64,000 bases of DNA from Kryptolebias marmoratus (Eukaryota; Chordata; Actinopteri; Cyprinodontiformes; Rivulidae): NCBI RefSeq assembly GCF_001649575.2, contig NC_051451.1, forward strand, positions 24,908,325 to 24,972,324, given 5' to 3'. Shown piece by piece: positions 26,253 through 40,600 of the stretch. The position numbers were made by a program, and so were the translations under genes. Position 1 is the first letter of the stretch. Each line of letters starts with the position of its first letter. The notes under the pieces are model-generated. The model was not told the DNA's origin. It made no database searches and saw only the letters and a list, made by a program, of their open reading frames with translations.

Positions 26253-29200
26253 CATAATGACTTTCCAGTGGGAGGGGAGTGAATTTATTCTACATGTTAA
26301 TCAAGCTTTTTTTTGGAATGGTCATTTCCTGGATGGCTGAGAATCTACACCAGCATTTTTGTACATCCTAGAATTTATAACCAAACATCAGTCAAAGTTA
26401 GTGAGAGATAACAGCTGTCTGCATAGAACAGGAGAGAGTTTTGTGTGCATTTTAAAATAAGCTTCCTGGATTTTATACAGGTCTTACAAAAGCACACCCA
26501 ACTGTGTGAACACATACACAAAGCACCTCCAACGTAAAGGTCTCCATGCTTCAGCGTGGGGCACGTCAGTGTAAAATTGTCTTCAAATGAAGTGAATGGG
26601 CTAGTTGGAGTTTGATGAGTCTCCTGTCCTCTTCTGAACCAACAGCTCGACCCACTCTTTCTTTATCACGGTGTGCCAGCTTACTGTTATCTGTGCTACA
26701 CTAAATCAATTAGCATGTCATTAAGATAGCTTGTTCCAGCACAATAGGCATGGAGGGAGACTACGGTATCTGCAGGAACAGAGTGAGCTGAACTCAGAGG
26801 GCGTCATATCTTTGTGTCCATGTGTCAGCGTGCGGCGGGCTGTGTTTATTTGTGGGCTAAGTGGAAGCGCATGCAAGCACCTGGATATCAAAGACAACAG
26901 TCTCAACAAGTAACAACAGGTCTATCTCACCATTAATAAAGTGTTCAACATTGTTTCGACTTAGCACTAGAAATCTGTACAGTGTCTTTTCAGACACTTG
27001 TGCATATGATGTTGGTTCAGTAATCCTAAATAACGGCCAGATTGATTACATTTATTCTAACAACCTTTTATCACAAACAGATTTTCCAATTACATTCTGA
27101 CAGATGTGATCAATTGTGTGACTTAAGTTACATTTTTCTTCAAAGTGGATATAAAACATTAACATTCAATATTAATCTCCCCCACAACAGAGCACTCAAA
27201 GTCACCTTACATGAGAAAATATGGTGATCATTCTGTAATTACCAGGAGTAATGCAACACCTTGGTCTTTGTGCATAGATGGGGATGATAGGCTTAATCCC
27301 TATTGGTGCCAAGAGGATTTCTCTCTGAAGGCAAAAGCTCAATCAAACCGTTCAGATAAACATTAAAAATACTGAAGAATTTTTTGCTCACGATAAACTT
27401 TTTCTTTTATCTCTGACAGCATGAACGCTTAATCAAAACCGTTTTCCCCTCCACAGATATCAGTGAGCAAAATAATTATGGATTTAAAAATAATTTTTGG
27501 CTGTGTCAGTTGAGAAATTTGATATATGACCTTATTTCTGTTTAAACACGGAAACTGGCATTATTTCACTAGATCATCCTGGGGTCGAGGGAATCGGAGA
27601 GCGCGTCATATTATCCAGACGGAGCCAGATAACAAAAGCTTCAGATCATAAAAGCCCCATTCCACCGCTTCGAGCCAAATGGGTGTCGCTAATGTATTAG
27701 AGTACATGGTACACATTAATACTGATGCCAGAACAGTAATTCTCTAACAAAGAAAACTAATAACATATTCATAAACTCTTTCTGAGGCATTTTCAGGGCC
27801 AAACCAGGAAGCAGGTGTCTGACAGAGAGCCTGAAGAAAAAAAAAAAAGAACTATTTTCTGAGGTCAGTGTGAGTATCTTATAGTATGTGGCATAGCATG
27901 TGCGTGCAGAATACAGTGTTGGGTCATGGTCTCAGTTCTTGATCAGACCATGGCTCCCTGATGCTCTCAGTCACAGCAAACAATTCAAAGGGTCCATACA
28001 CAGACTTCAAACGACCGCAGCGGGCTTTGAACACCATGCCAGTTACACAAAGCATGGCTGGCACACCAGTGTCCTCAAGGCATGCGCAGATCAAAATCTG
28101 TCCCCCTCCCGACTACAGAAGCAGCACTTGGCGAAAACATGTCACTGGATAGTAGACAATAAAAATATTTTTGTAAGTACAACTGAAGTCCACTACTGAG
28201 ATTTTCTTTTCTCTCATTAAGGGCGTAAGCAACAGTGTATAAATATACTGGAGTTTCCAGTCTTTATTGCAATTTGAAAAAGTACATAGAATTAATCTGT
28301 GAAATAAAAGTATATTAACTGTTTTTTAAACAATTAAAGAAATATTTTGTCATTATTGTTTGTCTAAATGTGGGGAATGCATTACTTTTAGAAATATATT
28401 TTCTATTATTATTAGATAAAGTAATCAAATGCATGCATAAATAAATTTATATTTTATGGACTACATGTTTGTATACAAACTGTGGTCAGTTGTAACAGAA
28501 AAGTATTTTTAGACAACTACTTTGTTTTGAATTGAAAAAGTTCACAAATAATATCGGTTCTTGTCCAAGAAATCTTCTAAATATTACCCATCAGGCACCA
28601 AAAAACAAAAAGTCGAAATATTATAAGAAAACTTAACCAGTGGCTTTATTGTAATAAACAAATTAAACTATAAATGATAATTTTAAAGCTTAATTTAAAG
28701 TATTAATTTCATATATTGCATATTTAGATTATATATTAGCGTGTTTTATTGATTTATAATAAAGTAAGTAAACTGAGCTGGTTTTATAACACAAGTCAGT
28801 GATACCACATTAGGTTTCATTATTATATAAATATAATAATTACATAAATATTTCAGAACCCAGATTGTCATGTTACAAGTAACACAACCCTAAAAATGTC
28901 CATACAGTACATATAACAATAAAATACAGTCTAAATACTTTTTTGACATTTGTCATAAAGTCTCCAGTTTTGGTTTAAATTGAAATTTATTATCAGGCGT
29001 TTTAAATGACAGATTCTACCAAGGTAAACAGATCATTGACAAAACAGAAAACGGGACATAAACACCTGTTTTGGGAGAGTCACTGGCACAGAGGAGTGGT
29101 TATTATTAAAGCCCAAACCAGAGTAATGTTGAAAGGTGAAATCTCTACACATCAATTCTGTCCTGAGACGCACAGCGCAGCAGAGCTTATTACAGCCTCT

Positions 29201-32200
29201 CAATCTGTCTCAAGTGTTCAGACTGAGTCAGTAATGCTGGGCTGCTGCTTGGCTCCTCGAAATGCTTCATTAAAAAGCTTGGCCATCCAGAGCACATTCA
29301 TGGCAGCCAAATAAAGTGTCAGACTGCATTTTTCATCTGCAGATTAAACCTATGTAAGCCTGAATTAAACCAAATTAAATCTGAAAATGAGAAATAAACC
29401 AAAGCCAAATAATTAGGGAGGCTTGTGTGTAGCGAGCAGGAGGAAATGGCTTCCATACCATATGTAGGACTGGTGGTTCCGGGCTGTCACTGCCTCAGTA
29501 TCTCCAATCCTTTTTGCATTTATTAAGAGATTAGAGCCTTCTGCTCCGTTGTTTACATACAGCAACACATTGCAGTGATTTATTCTTGTGAAACACACAT
29601 GGAAGTGGAGGCTGACCTTCCTCATTCTTTCATCTTTTGTGATCTGAGGGAACATCCTTTTGCCCAAGACTCTCTAGATTAAAAGATGTGCTATCCCTGA
29701 TCATGGCGAGGGTGTTTATTCTATTACAATGGAAGTCTACGTGTTGCTAAGAGTGAATTTCACGCTAGCCTCGAGATTCTTTGTGCACTGGTAAGTGCAT
29801 CACGACTGCACTGTGCTGGCTTGGAAGATAAAGTTTCTGCTAATCAATCACAAAGTGTCCTATTTTTTTTACCCTCTTCCATCTCCCTGCCTTGTCTTGC
29901 ATGAACTCAGTATTCTCAGTCTATGGAGCCATTTGTGTAGACATTTCAATTGCTGCATAGCTACACATCAGCGGCTGTCTGTGTGACACCAGCCTGCCAA
30001 ATTTAAATGTTTCTTTACTTGATAACACACATGCACAGACACACATCCTGACAGCCATAATGTTGGACAGAATGAGTCTGTGGAGAGCAGAGACTGGTCA
30101 GTGCTCCGTTACCTCCAGTGTGTTAGATCCTCAGCCAGTCCATTGTGCTGAAATTCAGCCACAACCGCACAGTATCTTCCCCAAGCAGGCCCCTTATCAT
30201 GGCCCTGAAATGACTCGTCTCTCAGGACGCCCACAACACAGACGCTTTGGATGTGAATGTGCATAGCTCGAGGTGAGGGAGCAGAGCAATCTGGTCCTTT
30301 TGTTCCATGCATGACAAACTGGCTCTCAAGCTACTCATTTTCACTGCATCTTTAAAAGAACTGTGTAATTTGTGACCTAAGTGACTGTAACAATGCAGAT
30401 TTGTTTTTGTGTTTTTAACATCTCATTGCCTAGTGATTGACTTTACAGAGGAAAATGAATAAAACAACACACAAAAACAGCTTCCATAATACTGTACATT
30501 CATTTCCTTATATACTCATTTTTTATTGACTGTAAACTGTGTGGTAAACAACTGTCAGCTCATAATTTTTTTATGACATGATGGGGCCTAAAATAGAATC
30601 GTGCCAGTTATCAATCACTGCTGACACTGGGAGTGTCAATCGAACGAATGCTGCGGTGATAAATTGCATTTCTAAAGACATCAGACAAAGCCAGAGGTTG
30701 TCTTTTTCAAATTTCATGTGCAGCAAATTGCTAACACAAATATCCATTCAAGCAGTTCATTCAGGCGTTATGAAACACACATTTATCTGAATCCAGCTTG
30801 AGTATTCCACTTGGCTAAAAAAAAAAAAAAGGCATAATTTGTTAAAGGGATATTTTTCATTATGCATCTTTTTAAAAAAAAAAACAAAACAAAATCTTTT
30901 ATGGAACGCCTCAATAAAAACTCAAGACCCAGCAATGATTCATGACCTGAAAATAGGAGGAAGACCTCGTGTTCTAACGCATGTTGCTCTGTGGTTTGGT
31001 TGGAAGACCTTCCAGTGTAAGGAAAATACTGCTGCGCTTCTGGGTAAAATGTTTCACTTTATTCTCTCTGATCTCGTTAAAAGCTTACTCACTTGGTCGA
31101 GTTAGAGTTACGGATTCACCACATATGCTTGCAGAGCTTTAACCAAACAGCGTTCGGGCAAGCCTCCATAGACTTCTCCCTCACTGCATGAATTGTAAAA
31201 TGTTTTGCCTGACTTGCTCACAGCAGAGTATCCATCAGTCAAAGCAATACAAAATTGTGTCCTTTGATCAACAGCGCGGCCTCTGCACATCAAGTGGCAA
31301 TCTCAGATGTGAAACAACACAACCACAAAAGTCAGTTTTGCCCATTACCTTTTTATTTACAGTCAGCAATAAGGTATATGAAACCTACTTCATGCTACAG
31401 AGCTGATGGATTCCACAACTAGATGTTACAGGAATCATCTGGCAGAGAACAAGTGCCGCGAACAGCTCATCAGCTGAAAAGTAATCTAACAACTCTGTAT
31501 CACTTGGCCGCCTGCTCACAACATTCATAACACCAGCCGAGGGATGCTGCAGATCATCAAATTGTGAGCTTTATAAAACACCTCAATCCGCAGCAACAGA
31601 CATAAACAGTGCTTTGGTAAATAGAGATGACCCCTGAAGGTTACCATCATTCACTCTCGTAGACTGATAAATGCTCCATAAAGACTCAACGTGCCTCGTG
31701 ACAATGCGACAAAACTCTGCCGTCATGAAATGGAAACATATCAAGCTGTTAAATCTGTTCAACAACACGACAAACGCTGTACAGTGATGCTACTCGAAGA
31801 GCCTCAAAGTCACAACAACATGTATGACAATTAATTCTAGCTTTAATTTTCTTTCTCCTGGAGTTTGACCCTGGTAATTAGTGACAAACACATTACAAGA
31901 TAACACATGAAGGTGTTGACACACTGGTGAAACGCAATTTTAGTAACAACATCTTCACCTGATAATCAGTTCTAACTTGACATCAAGGCCATGCAGACTG
32001 GAACAAGTAGTTCTGTTAATAACACACACGTGTTTGTTTGTCTCACTAGACATAAAAATAATACAGGTAAAGATTTCTATGTGACCAAAGCTCTTCAAAC
32101 AATCTTAAAATGTCAATACTGTATTTAAACATTATATATTTTACATCATATTGGGCTAATGTGCTATTTGGAGGTTATTTAACTGGTAATTATCATCTAA

Positions 32201-32705
32201 ACATGAAGGTGAACACCAAATTATGCCTTTTACTTAAAATAACTTTAAACGAATTGTGGTGGTTCAAATCAGCAAATCATCATAAAACATTGTTGCTGAA
32301 GCCTTGAATCCTTGGCATAGACAAACTATTACAAGCAAGAAATAAAACCAAGTTGAGGAGATTCTTTTAGCTGTTATGTTATATTCCTCCAGGTTGAACA
32401 GCACTACTCCAGAAAAGACCAAGTAAACAGTCCACAGATCGACTCATTACGCCCTGATTAGTCTCAGACTTCTTTTCAATTTGAAATGCAGCAGATCTCA
32501 ATTTGCTGATCAAGCAAGTCAGGTGGACAAGATATCTGCCTGATACAGAGATGCCCGACAATTAGGGTTCCGTGTTTCAGCTCTGGTCCAATCATTATCA
32601 CTTAAAGGAAAATAATGAAGTGCAAAACTGTCAATTCCTTCACAAATTGACAAGTGACTGGCAGGCACAATTTTACGTCAAACTTTTAGTGTTGGTGTGT
32701 CGTAC

Positions 32706-32779
32706 CTTATCTGGGTTTTCTTCAATCCACTTCTTTACGGTGTTCAGAGCAACATCTGCTGCAGGCTCATTAGGATAGC
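32706..32779 (-). CDS. macrod2: macrod2 internal exon, 74 nt: macrodomain helix after the loop
   Basis: On the minus strand, an acceptor ending TTTTTCTTCCCTCAG is followed by 74 nt. These finish the Gly codon begun in the 31-nt exon and encode 24 residues starting YPNEPAADVALNTV and ending EENPDK, then a donor AAG|GTACGA. The PNEPAA turn and the amphipathic helix after it are the macrodomain segment immediately C-terminal to the GIYG loop. Human MACROD2 has very similar residues here (FPNEPAA, then LNTIKEW). The exon ends in phase 0, as expected for a next exon opening with the Val-Asp-Arg-Ile-type strand, which I did not find in 1-32705. Together with the 31-nt exon it makes 105 nt, exactly 35 codons, so joint skipping would keep the frame but remove the catalytic loop. 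The open frame runs past both splice sites into intron, which is chance. Confidence 0.93.
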
Positions 32780-35130
32780 CTGAGGGAAGAAAAATGATGT
32801 AAATACTAGTTGTTTCCAGCATGTAGATGCAAAATGGGAAAATCAACACTAAAAAAAACAGACAAGAATGTAGACAAACTGAGACCACCACAGGAAACCG
32901 TTTATTTTGCTCATCTCAGGTAAATGAGACCAAATAGCTTGATCGACTGCTGCAGACATGCTGCCAAATGTAAGAAGATGTGAAAACACAAAGACATATT
33001 ACAAGTGTAGTTTCAAGCTACGTATACACATCAGCAATCACACCCTCATTCATTACCACCTCAAGCAGAACTGATTGTTTTGTCTTTATGGGAAAAATTA
33101 AACTTAGATGTGTGATTATGCACACTATTCTATCAGCTTGGTGAAATGAACATGTAGTAAAGACAGCACGGCAAAAACACGACGCGCATATTAACAGTTG
33201 TGCCAGCAGAGGAACCATAACACTGTGTTAACACGATGTGTGCATGGGAAAAGAAAGTCTGTTATTTGATTATTTTCTAATTAGGCCAGGAAAAGGAAGA
33301 CTGCTGGATGCTGATCTCAAGATCATTTGCTGCCACTAAAGCTAACTTCACTAGAGCAAACACTTACAGTGAGATATTGACTTAAAAATCCTTTGGGGGC
33401 AGCTTTACCACAGTAGAAGAGTAAATATGCCATTGCCAAAAGAGCTGAGAACCTGATTTAGAGTCAAGTTTCAGTTGTCTTCGTGATGTAATTATACACT
33501 CTGGCAAAACAAAAAATCATCACCTGGATTTATCGAAGCAAATAGCCGAAAGCCTCCCATTGGAGTATTCCTAAAGTGATTATTAAATTTCATCTAAAAG
33601 TAGTCTTTTTAATCCTAACTGACGCAGTAAGAAGATGTTACTGTTTCTGAAGCATCACAATCAAGCAAAAACTGCTGAAACAAATGAAACTGTTAAAAGC
33701 TCTCCAAAGCATTTTTTTTAAATAAAAAAAATCCTGCATGATTATGGTCTGAGATCACTTCAACTCTTGGTAAAATAAAATCCACAGTAGAACTCAAAGT
33801 AATGTTTATAGTAGTGAAAATAATATAAAAAAATAATTATTTTGGGCGGTGGGGGAGCTAAAGACTGGACTTAAGAGCCAAAGATGAAGATGATTTGTTC
33901 CGAGTATAGGTTTTCCTCTTTTGCAGAATGATGGGAGCATTAAGGCCAGAAGTCTGGCAGATGAAGTCATGGATCCATCAAGTTTTGGTCATAGCAGACA
34001 AGCCTGTGGGGTAAACATTATGTTCGAGGAATGCTGCATTTGGTCAGACAACATTCATGTTGTCAATAAAAATGTTTGCCCATAAAACCTTCACTCAGTA
34101 AAAGGTTCTTCTTTTTATTCTCATTTTCCCTTCTAACACAGACATATTCCAAGGCAACAACAGAATCACCAGACTTAAATTGTTAATGAATAGTTCAGGG
34201 AGCATGAGTCATCACTTTCACACACAGACCAATGACTACAGGCGTTAACGCGACTGAAAATCATTGAGATGCTTTGAAGAGGATTTTACTTCATGCTCTG
34301 ACTCTCTCATTGTCTATACAAAACCTTCACAAAACCTAATGCAACTCTGGACAGAAATAAATGTGGTAAAATTATTTAAACTCACTAAAATGATGCTACA
34401 GTGCTACAAGTTACACTTTCTTTGGGCAGGCAGTTTATTTGAGTGCGGTTGTCTGTGCCTTCACAAACACTGATTCAAGCAATTTACCCCAAAGCTTCTG
34501 CACAAATCCTCAAGGTAGTTAGAGGCTGCCCTACAAGAACAACCTTAGCAACACATGACCTGTTACAAATTTCAGACCAGAAGCCAACAAACAAACTTGG
34601 CCCATTTCTTCAATCAAAGTGACCCAGTAGAGGATTTAAAACTAGACGTGCCTGTATTTAGAAACCCCTGACCTCCAAAAGGGACGACAGGTCGGAGCAG
34701 ACAGTGTCTTCGTCTAACGACACAGATCAAGACCTCAATTTCAACCCGCATTAACTGATACAAGGGCCAGGCCACAGTTGTAAGCTACCGGTTATTACAT
34801 GGTTCACATTTTCAAATATTTTTTCCTCACCTCAGTCATTGACATAACTGTATGACCTTATGAAACAATCTAACAAGTACCACAGTGACCTATCCTTCCA
34901 CTTGAGTGTTAAAAAAATGAAAACATCCTAAGATCCAGCCGAACACTTTCTGAATTCTTTCATCTCCAAATCCTGTCAAAGCCACTCAATAAATACTCCT
35001 TAAATTCTCTAAATCAACTGCCTTAACGGGCAAAACAGGGTGTAGTTTTATCCCCACCACCTTCAACTATCTGACTGCGCCTGATGTGTCTGTATTTTTT
35101 TTCTGTTTTTCTTCTCCTCCTCTTTCCCAG

Positions 35131-35367
35131 CTTGACAGGAGTGGCCGAGTTACACTGATGAGAGGAGAGGGGCTGAGGTGCTGCCAAGCCATAGCTGAGA
35201 TCCTGTTCAAGCTCAGGGTGAAGCAGGATGTGAGCTGCATACCAGCCGGCAATGACAGTCAGTCTGCTCCTATGGCTGCGTTATGCAGCATCTGTAGACG
35301 GTACAAGGTCTGCTCACAGCTCCAGTCCCTCAAAAAGTGTCCCAAGAGCTGTTCACTCAGAAATTAA
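35131..35367 (+). other. Exon-like segment antisense to macrod2 with a strong pyrimidine tract
   Basis: A long T/C tract (about 35094-35127) ends in CCCAG at 35130 and opens a frame of 78 codons (LDRSGRVTLMRGEG, then LRCCQAIAEILFKL, and a Cys-rich end) to a stop at 35365-35367. A donor-like CAGG|GTGAAG occurs at 35217/35218. No domain is recognisable. The acceptor is among the best on the plus strand of the window, but that alone does not make an exon. Confidence 0.2.
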
Positions 35368-37579
35368 TCCTGAATGCCAAATTTGCAAGTCACCTGATTC
35401 CTCTTGTCTCGCAAGCGCACTTAACCTTTTCAGTGATATCACCTTTTCTGCTGATGCTTCCTTTTGAGAAACTGTTTCCACACCTGTGCAGGTGTACCAA
35501 CACTCCGACTCACACATCAAGTAACATACGCAAACAGATGTGCAGAAGACAGAAAAGCTGAGGAAAATAGTTTTGGGGAGATAGGACCAGCTGTTTAAAA
35601 GAGCACGCACTAAAGTGGTGTCAGAAGCACAAATACGCATTAAACAAAAAATATGTGCGTATTTAGAAAGTAAGTACCTGCCTTTGTGTGCTGACTAAGA
35701 CACCTTAAATATGAACGCAGCAATTTAAAATTCAAACTAAAGTGTTCTTAGTCATAATAACTCCTTCTGGTCACCTGAAGTGAGCTGGTGGCACGGAGAA
35801 CATTTAATCTATTCAGTGTGGGGTTTCTACAAATGCTCTATTGATTTGATAACTATACCTATTAATCATAGCAGAGCTGAAAGGGGAGTAAGAGAGGTGA
35901 AAAGAGGTGAGCCAGAGGGCTAATGAAAAAGATAACAGGGAAAAGGAATGATACACTTGAAGTGGACTGGAAAAGAGATGACATGAAGAGAATTGGAAGA
36001 AAAGTTTAAAAAAACAAAAGTATCAGCAGACCTAGCAGTGGCCGAAACGGAGAACCCTACTGTACAGCAACATCAGCAGCACAAAGTTCAAGAAGATCAT
36101 CTGCTTTCTCTCATCATGCTTCTTTAAACTTTCCTCACTTGTCCTCTTCTTCGCCTCTCTGTCTATTCATATCTCGGCCAAGTATACAGAGATTACCACG
36201 TAAAACAAAATACTCTAAACCCTAAATTCCACCACTCCTAGCCCTACAAAACACAAACCATCAGTGGCTCTGTTGACACAATCCACTTTCTAAAAGATCT
36301 CCAGAAAACACAGAGTGAACAGAGTTGTTTTTAACTGCTGGAGTACGCACAAAAATGCAGAAACTCAGTGACACGCCAACATTTTTGCCCTTCACCACCT
36401 CGTTCTCAGTTTTCCTGGATGAGAAGCCAATCTGTCAAGTGGAGAGAAGCTAGCGTCAGGGGCAGTGATGGTGGGCCCTCCAGGGTCTCCGCTCCTGTTG
36501 GCTCGCAACTCTCCTGTGCAGAAAATATGGCTGGCTAAGGGAGATTTGTCTTAGTGAGGCGCACTGATGGGATCTGTGCAGTGCAGCGCCACTGATGAGG
36601 GCTCAGGTGGTGAAGTGTTATTTCTGCTGAAGGCTTCTTTGCTTTATCACCAGTGAGAGCACAGTATCCTGAGAGGAAGCTGAGGAAAATCTATGGCATG
36701 TGCCATGTAAACAAAGGGTTATAGCTGCACGTCCATGAATAAAGTACATAATGTTTGCATCAAACAGTCAGGAGTGTTGCAGCTTTAGTTCTCACAACGT
36801 ATTCACTGAAAATGACCTGAGAAGATTACAATATGGCCATTTGAAAAAACATTTCCACAAAATTTTAGCTGAATTTTCAGAAATATAATTTTATATTTTG
36901 CAAAATTAGCAAATGTGCACAGTGACTACTTGTTTTAGCCTAAACAAGTTGCTTTAACATTTGTCTGCACAAAAGCTATTTCAAATTCAGACTTTACTTC
37001 AACTTTACATTTAAGGTTATTTTTTAAAAATGTGTGGTTTCAGTGTTTTTCCATCCTCTGATTCGGCAAAAACACTGTCTTCAAGATAAACACGTTTGTT
37101 ATAAAAATTTATAGAAATGCATATCTGTTATATAAGTTGTTTACAAATATTTGGGTAGACTGTAGGCCCAAATTGCAAATCACACCAGTTTGTTCTTTCT
37201 GAGTGGGCTTACATTATGAAGAGAACACAGCAGCCTGCTGTTTCAGTTTTGTTTTTCTTTTTTAGGATCACTGAATGGGATCTAGGTTTGTTGAACATAT
37301 TAATTTTTACTCAAAAACTCCAAGCACATTTTTTTTCCTCCTCTTGAGACACAAAGTGTGTTACGGGTTCCACTCGACTTCTTCACAGTTGTGGCTGATC
37401 AAGTTCATGTGTCAACACTTGTCATTTTGAAAACAAGTGCAAACAGTATGCTAACATATAATTTTAACTCACACATTAATCCTTGCATAATTTTATTTCC
37501 ATTCAGTATTTGGTATTAATGCTGTTATGACAATTCAATTTTTATTTATTTATTTTTCATCTCTCCAGTTTTGACAGTT

Positions 37580-37645
37580 GCTTGAACAACTGTAACAAAA
37601 CAGTTTCACAGCAGGGATCAATAAAGTTTTTACTGACTTTGTTAT
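37580..37645 (+). repeat. Possible LINE/SINE 3' tail fragment
   Basis: The wording AACTGTAACAAAACAGTTTC followed by ACAGCAGGGATCAATAAAGT recalls the CTGTGACAAAGCAATTTCCC, then GGGATTAATAAAGT, tail common to several fish retroposons. It is only about 65 bp and no body of an element is recognisable upstream. Confidence 0.35.
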
Positions 37646-40600
37646 TTGCAGGCTTTGGAAAACTCTTGTAAAGTTTGGCTTGCTTTTTTTTGCTGCTATT
37701 TGTAATATAACAATTATAAGCATTGACAATATTACTGTCCTCCTTCTGGGAAAACCCTTTGTGTAGTGAACAGGAAGTGTACCAAGTAAGACACAGTATA
37801 ATACAATCCTGATTAGTTGGTTGTGGTTTGGGCAGCAGCAGGAAATCATTAAGTGAAGGCAGTACAGTTAAGGGCTGCTCTAGTTGAGGGCAGCAGTGCT
37901 GCGTGTTCATCTGGAAAGTGAGCTGGGAAACAGGGTTGTCACCCCATCAGGGCTCAGAGGAGAGGCAAGTTGACCCGGGGTGGAGGACAGAGTAGCGCCC
38001 CAGGTCTCTATACGCCAAAGCATGGGTGTCAAATGGCCTGGAGCAGCTCCTACACCAACACTGGAACACGACAGGAGGGCTGTGACCGACTTTGCAGAAG
38101 GTTACAGAGACAAAGAGAGATGGGAAGCTGCTTCATGAGGAAGAGAGGCAGGAAAAAAACGGGGGAAGACAGAAAGCAGTCTCTATGGCACAAGAGATGA
38201 TGACCTTCCTTGGAAGAATTCCATAAAGGTGAAGTCAGGCTCTGTCCTAAATGCTAAAATTAGCTCTTTCTCATTTACTTTTTAAAAACATTTTTAACAC
38301 CGAACAATATGCAAAAGTTAAGTGGTCAACCAAGTTTTGCTAAAGCCTAAATTTATTGTCGTGTTGGTGGAAAGTATTTTTACATTTGGCTTGTCATCCA
38401 TAAAAATGGTAGAGCAAAGCAAGTGTTTAGCACAAAACACACTGGGTGACTCAGTTAAATAGGCTACAGAGTTCCTGTTCCCTCTGTGCACACACTCTGC
38501 TGCCCACTGATACAGAATATTGCTCCAATGTACCTTGAAATTCCCATCCCAGCTGGAATAAGCTCCATGTAGTAAATCCGAGGTTTTAAGAAAAGGGGTA
38601 ACTTTCCCAGGCCATCTCTAGCAAGCTAGCTGCAAGCCATCACTGTTAAGAGATAAGGTGCCATGAATGTCTCCAAGCTTCCTAATCCTAGAAGGGGATG
38701 AAGAGAACCAGAGCATGATGCTGGCTGGAGGAAAAAAAAAAATCTTTGCTGTTCAACACCTTTGATCTGGACAGCGCAGCAGTATGGACATACCGGTAGA
38801 GCTTGGGTGGATTACATCCGCATATCTCCTTCAGCCCCCAGTTGGTTCTAAAACTCCTTTGTCAACAAACCTCAGATCTGTCACAGAGACAGATGTGTCA
38901 AAGGTGGAAGGCTAGCAGTAAACAGGGAAATATTCGTCCAAAGTAGAGCAGCTGCATAGCTGAACAGAGCACCTGTGATTGTTTTGATAGTGTTATAAAT
39001 GCATGCCTGCAAGGATATCTGTCAAACTAACAGTAGACATATTCTTCCTGTCCTTCTTTTCACATCACACCAATGAGTCTCTTGCTCCATGCAAAGATTA
39101 ATCTTAGCAGACATCTTTTAAATTGCATCTATATTTACAAGGCTGCTGGAAAGGGCTCTTTTAGTGCCAGGTCACATGTGCACTTCACAAGGTAAATTGT
39201 CCACAGTGCATCTTAAAATGGGATTTTTATGCATGTGGCTATCCTTGTGTGTCTGATATGTGTGTGAGAAAGATGTGTCAGAGAAAAAAAAATATCACAA
39301 GAGACATGAAAATGTATTAGTGGGAGGACAGAAAATAAAGGGGTACTGAAAGAAAACATGACCTCTGTAAGTCGAGGCAGTTGGACTCTTGGCGCTTATG
39401 CTGTGAGACATTGAGAGGTGTCTTCTCCTTGGACGGAATAATCCATTTAAACCCGACTTGTACGGCTGTGATTGATGTACAAACAGAAGCAGCACTTAAT
39501 AACCTCTATCATGCTGGGTGACCTCGTGGCCCACCGTGGGCACCAGTTTGTTTATGGGTGGTACCTCCGACACACTATCTGTGCAGAAATTCTGTTGTGG
39601 CTAATGGGCCGGACTGAGGGATTGGACTGTCAGCGCAGTGTGAGCCCTCATTTTTCTTTCCAAGCGTCTAAGGTACGACCTGCGCTCCCTTACTACACCC
39701 AACCTCCCTGTACCGCCATCATCTGTCAGTGCTGACTGAGTCCTCCGGAATATGGAGGCGTGACAGAGAGTGTCAATTAGCATTAGCTTTCCTGACAATT
39801 CTGGTTTTCTCATCACACAATAGCCTTGGATAACTTGTTCCTAATTTCTCTTTGTCAAAATGTAGAGGACCAGGATTTTCTTTTCAGCCCCATTTCAAGT
39901 GTATAAATGGGACAACCACATGTGTATCAGTTGTTGCTTGGCTCTCATATTTATAAAAGGACAGCTATAGCTCTGTGCATTCTTCAGAGGCAGATAAAAA
40001 AGGAACACACACAGGGAAAGAGATGAGGGGGATGTGACTCGCACTCTAAAAAGCTTTTGTTTACATTGCCGGGATGGAAGCTGACCTTAAAGGTTATCTA
40101 AAATGTACATAAAATGTCAAACCTCCTGACAAGAGAGCAGGGCCTCTTTCAGAATATAGCAGTACTCTGGGGGCACAGCGAGGAGTCAGAGAACAACATC
40201 ACAGCACAGTAATGCTGCGTACCCCAGTTCTTTTCCAAGTCCCTCCTCTATTTGCCCTCTGCTGAGTGAAGATCTTTAGTCTTAATCAGCTGTATTGTTC
40301 TGTGGAGATGCAGTTATGGGAAGCGCTAAGCTGTTTATTTATTGAACAGGCTGTTTAATTCCTCCCCACCACTGCATGCTTGGCTCTGCACAGACTATCT
40401 CTTTGATGTGAGGGGGCTCCTGGTAGAGTGCTATGACAGACTCCCACTGGTGATGCAGCACACACTACCACAATAAACAGCAATAAGTTGTGGCCTCGTC
40501 AGCAGCAGCAGCATACAGTACAAAATACCATCCTATTTTTTTCTGCACACACTACAAAGCCCTCTGCGTTCAAACAGCGGATCTACATTACCTTGCAAAT

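Larger units (their letters stand above)
1..32705 (-). other. macrod2: macrod2 intron downstream of the 74-nt exon (partial, at least 32.7 kb)
   Basis: Begins at donor GTACGA (32705) and runs out of the window at position 1 without a recognisable next exon. I looked on the minus strand for the following macrodomain strand (a V-D-R-I-I-F-C-V-F-L-E type motif after an AG) and did not see it. Content is AT-rich unique-looking DNA, with the repeats, hairpins, Penelope-like remnant and possible regulatory elements listed separately. Stretches 1-4329, 4766-8149, 8351-12868, 12896-25250 and 26253-32705 hold no gene I can support; the short open frames there lack coding character or family motifs. 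Confidence 0.8.

Noticed and set aside
32262..32275. GTGGTTCAAATCAGC resembling a tRNA T-loop (B box)
   Set aside because: No matching A box, acceptor stem or anticodon stem at the right distance.
32673..32891. Minus-strand 72-codon frame starting at a Met upstream of the 74-nt exon
   Set aside because: The Met and the residues before Gly-Tyr-Pro-Asn lie in intron, before a clear CTTCCCTCAG acceptor; only 32706-32779 is exon.
37550..37910. Overlapping 99- and 117-codon minus-strand frames
   Set aside because: No domain or family wording, composition of intron, and one end is a LINE/SINE-like tail; two overlapping frames cannot both be coding.
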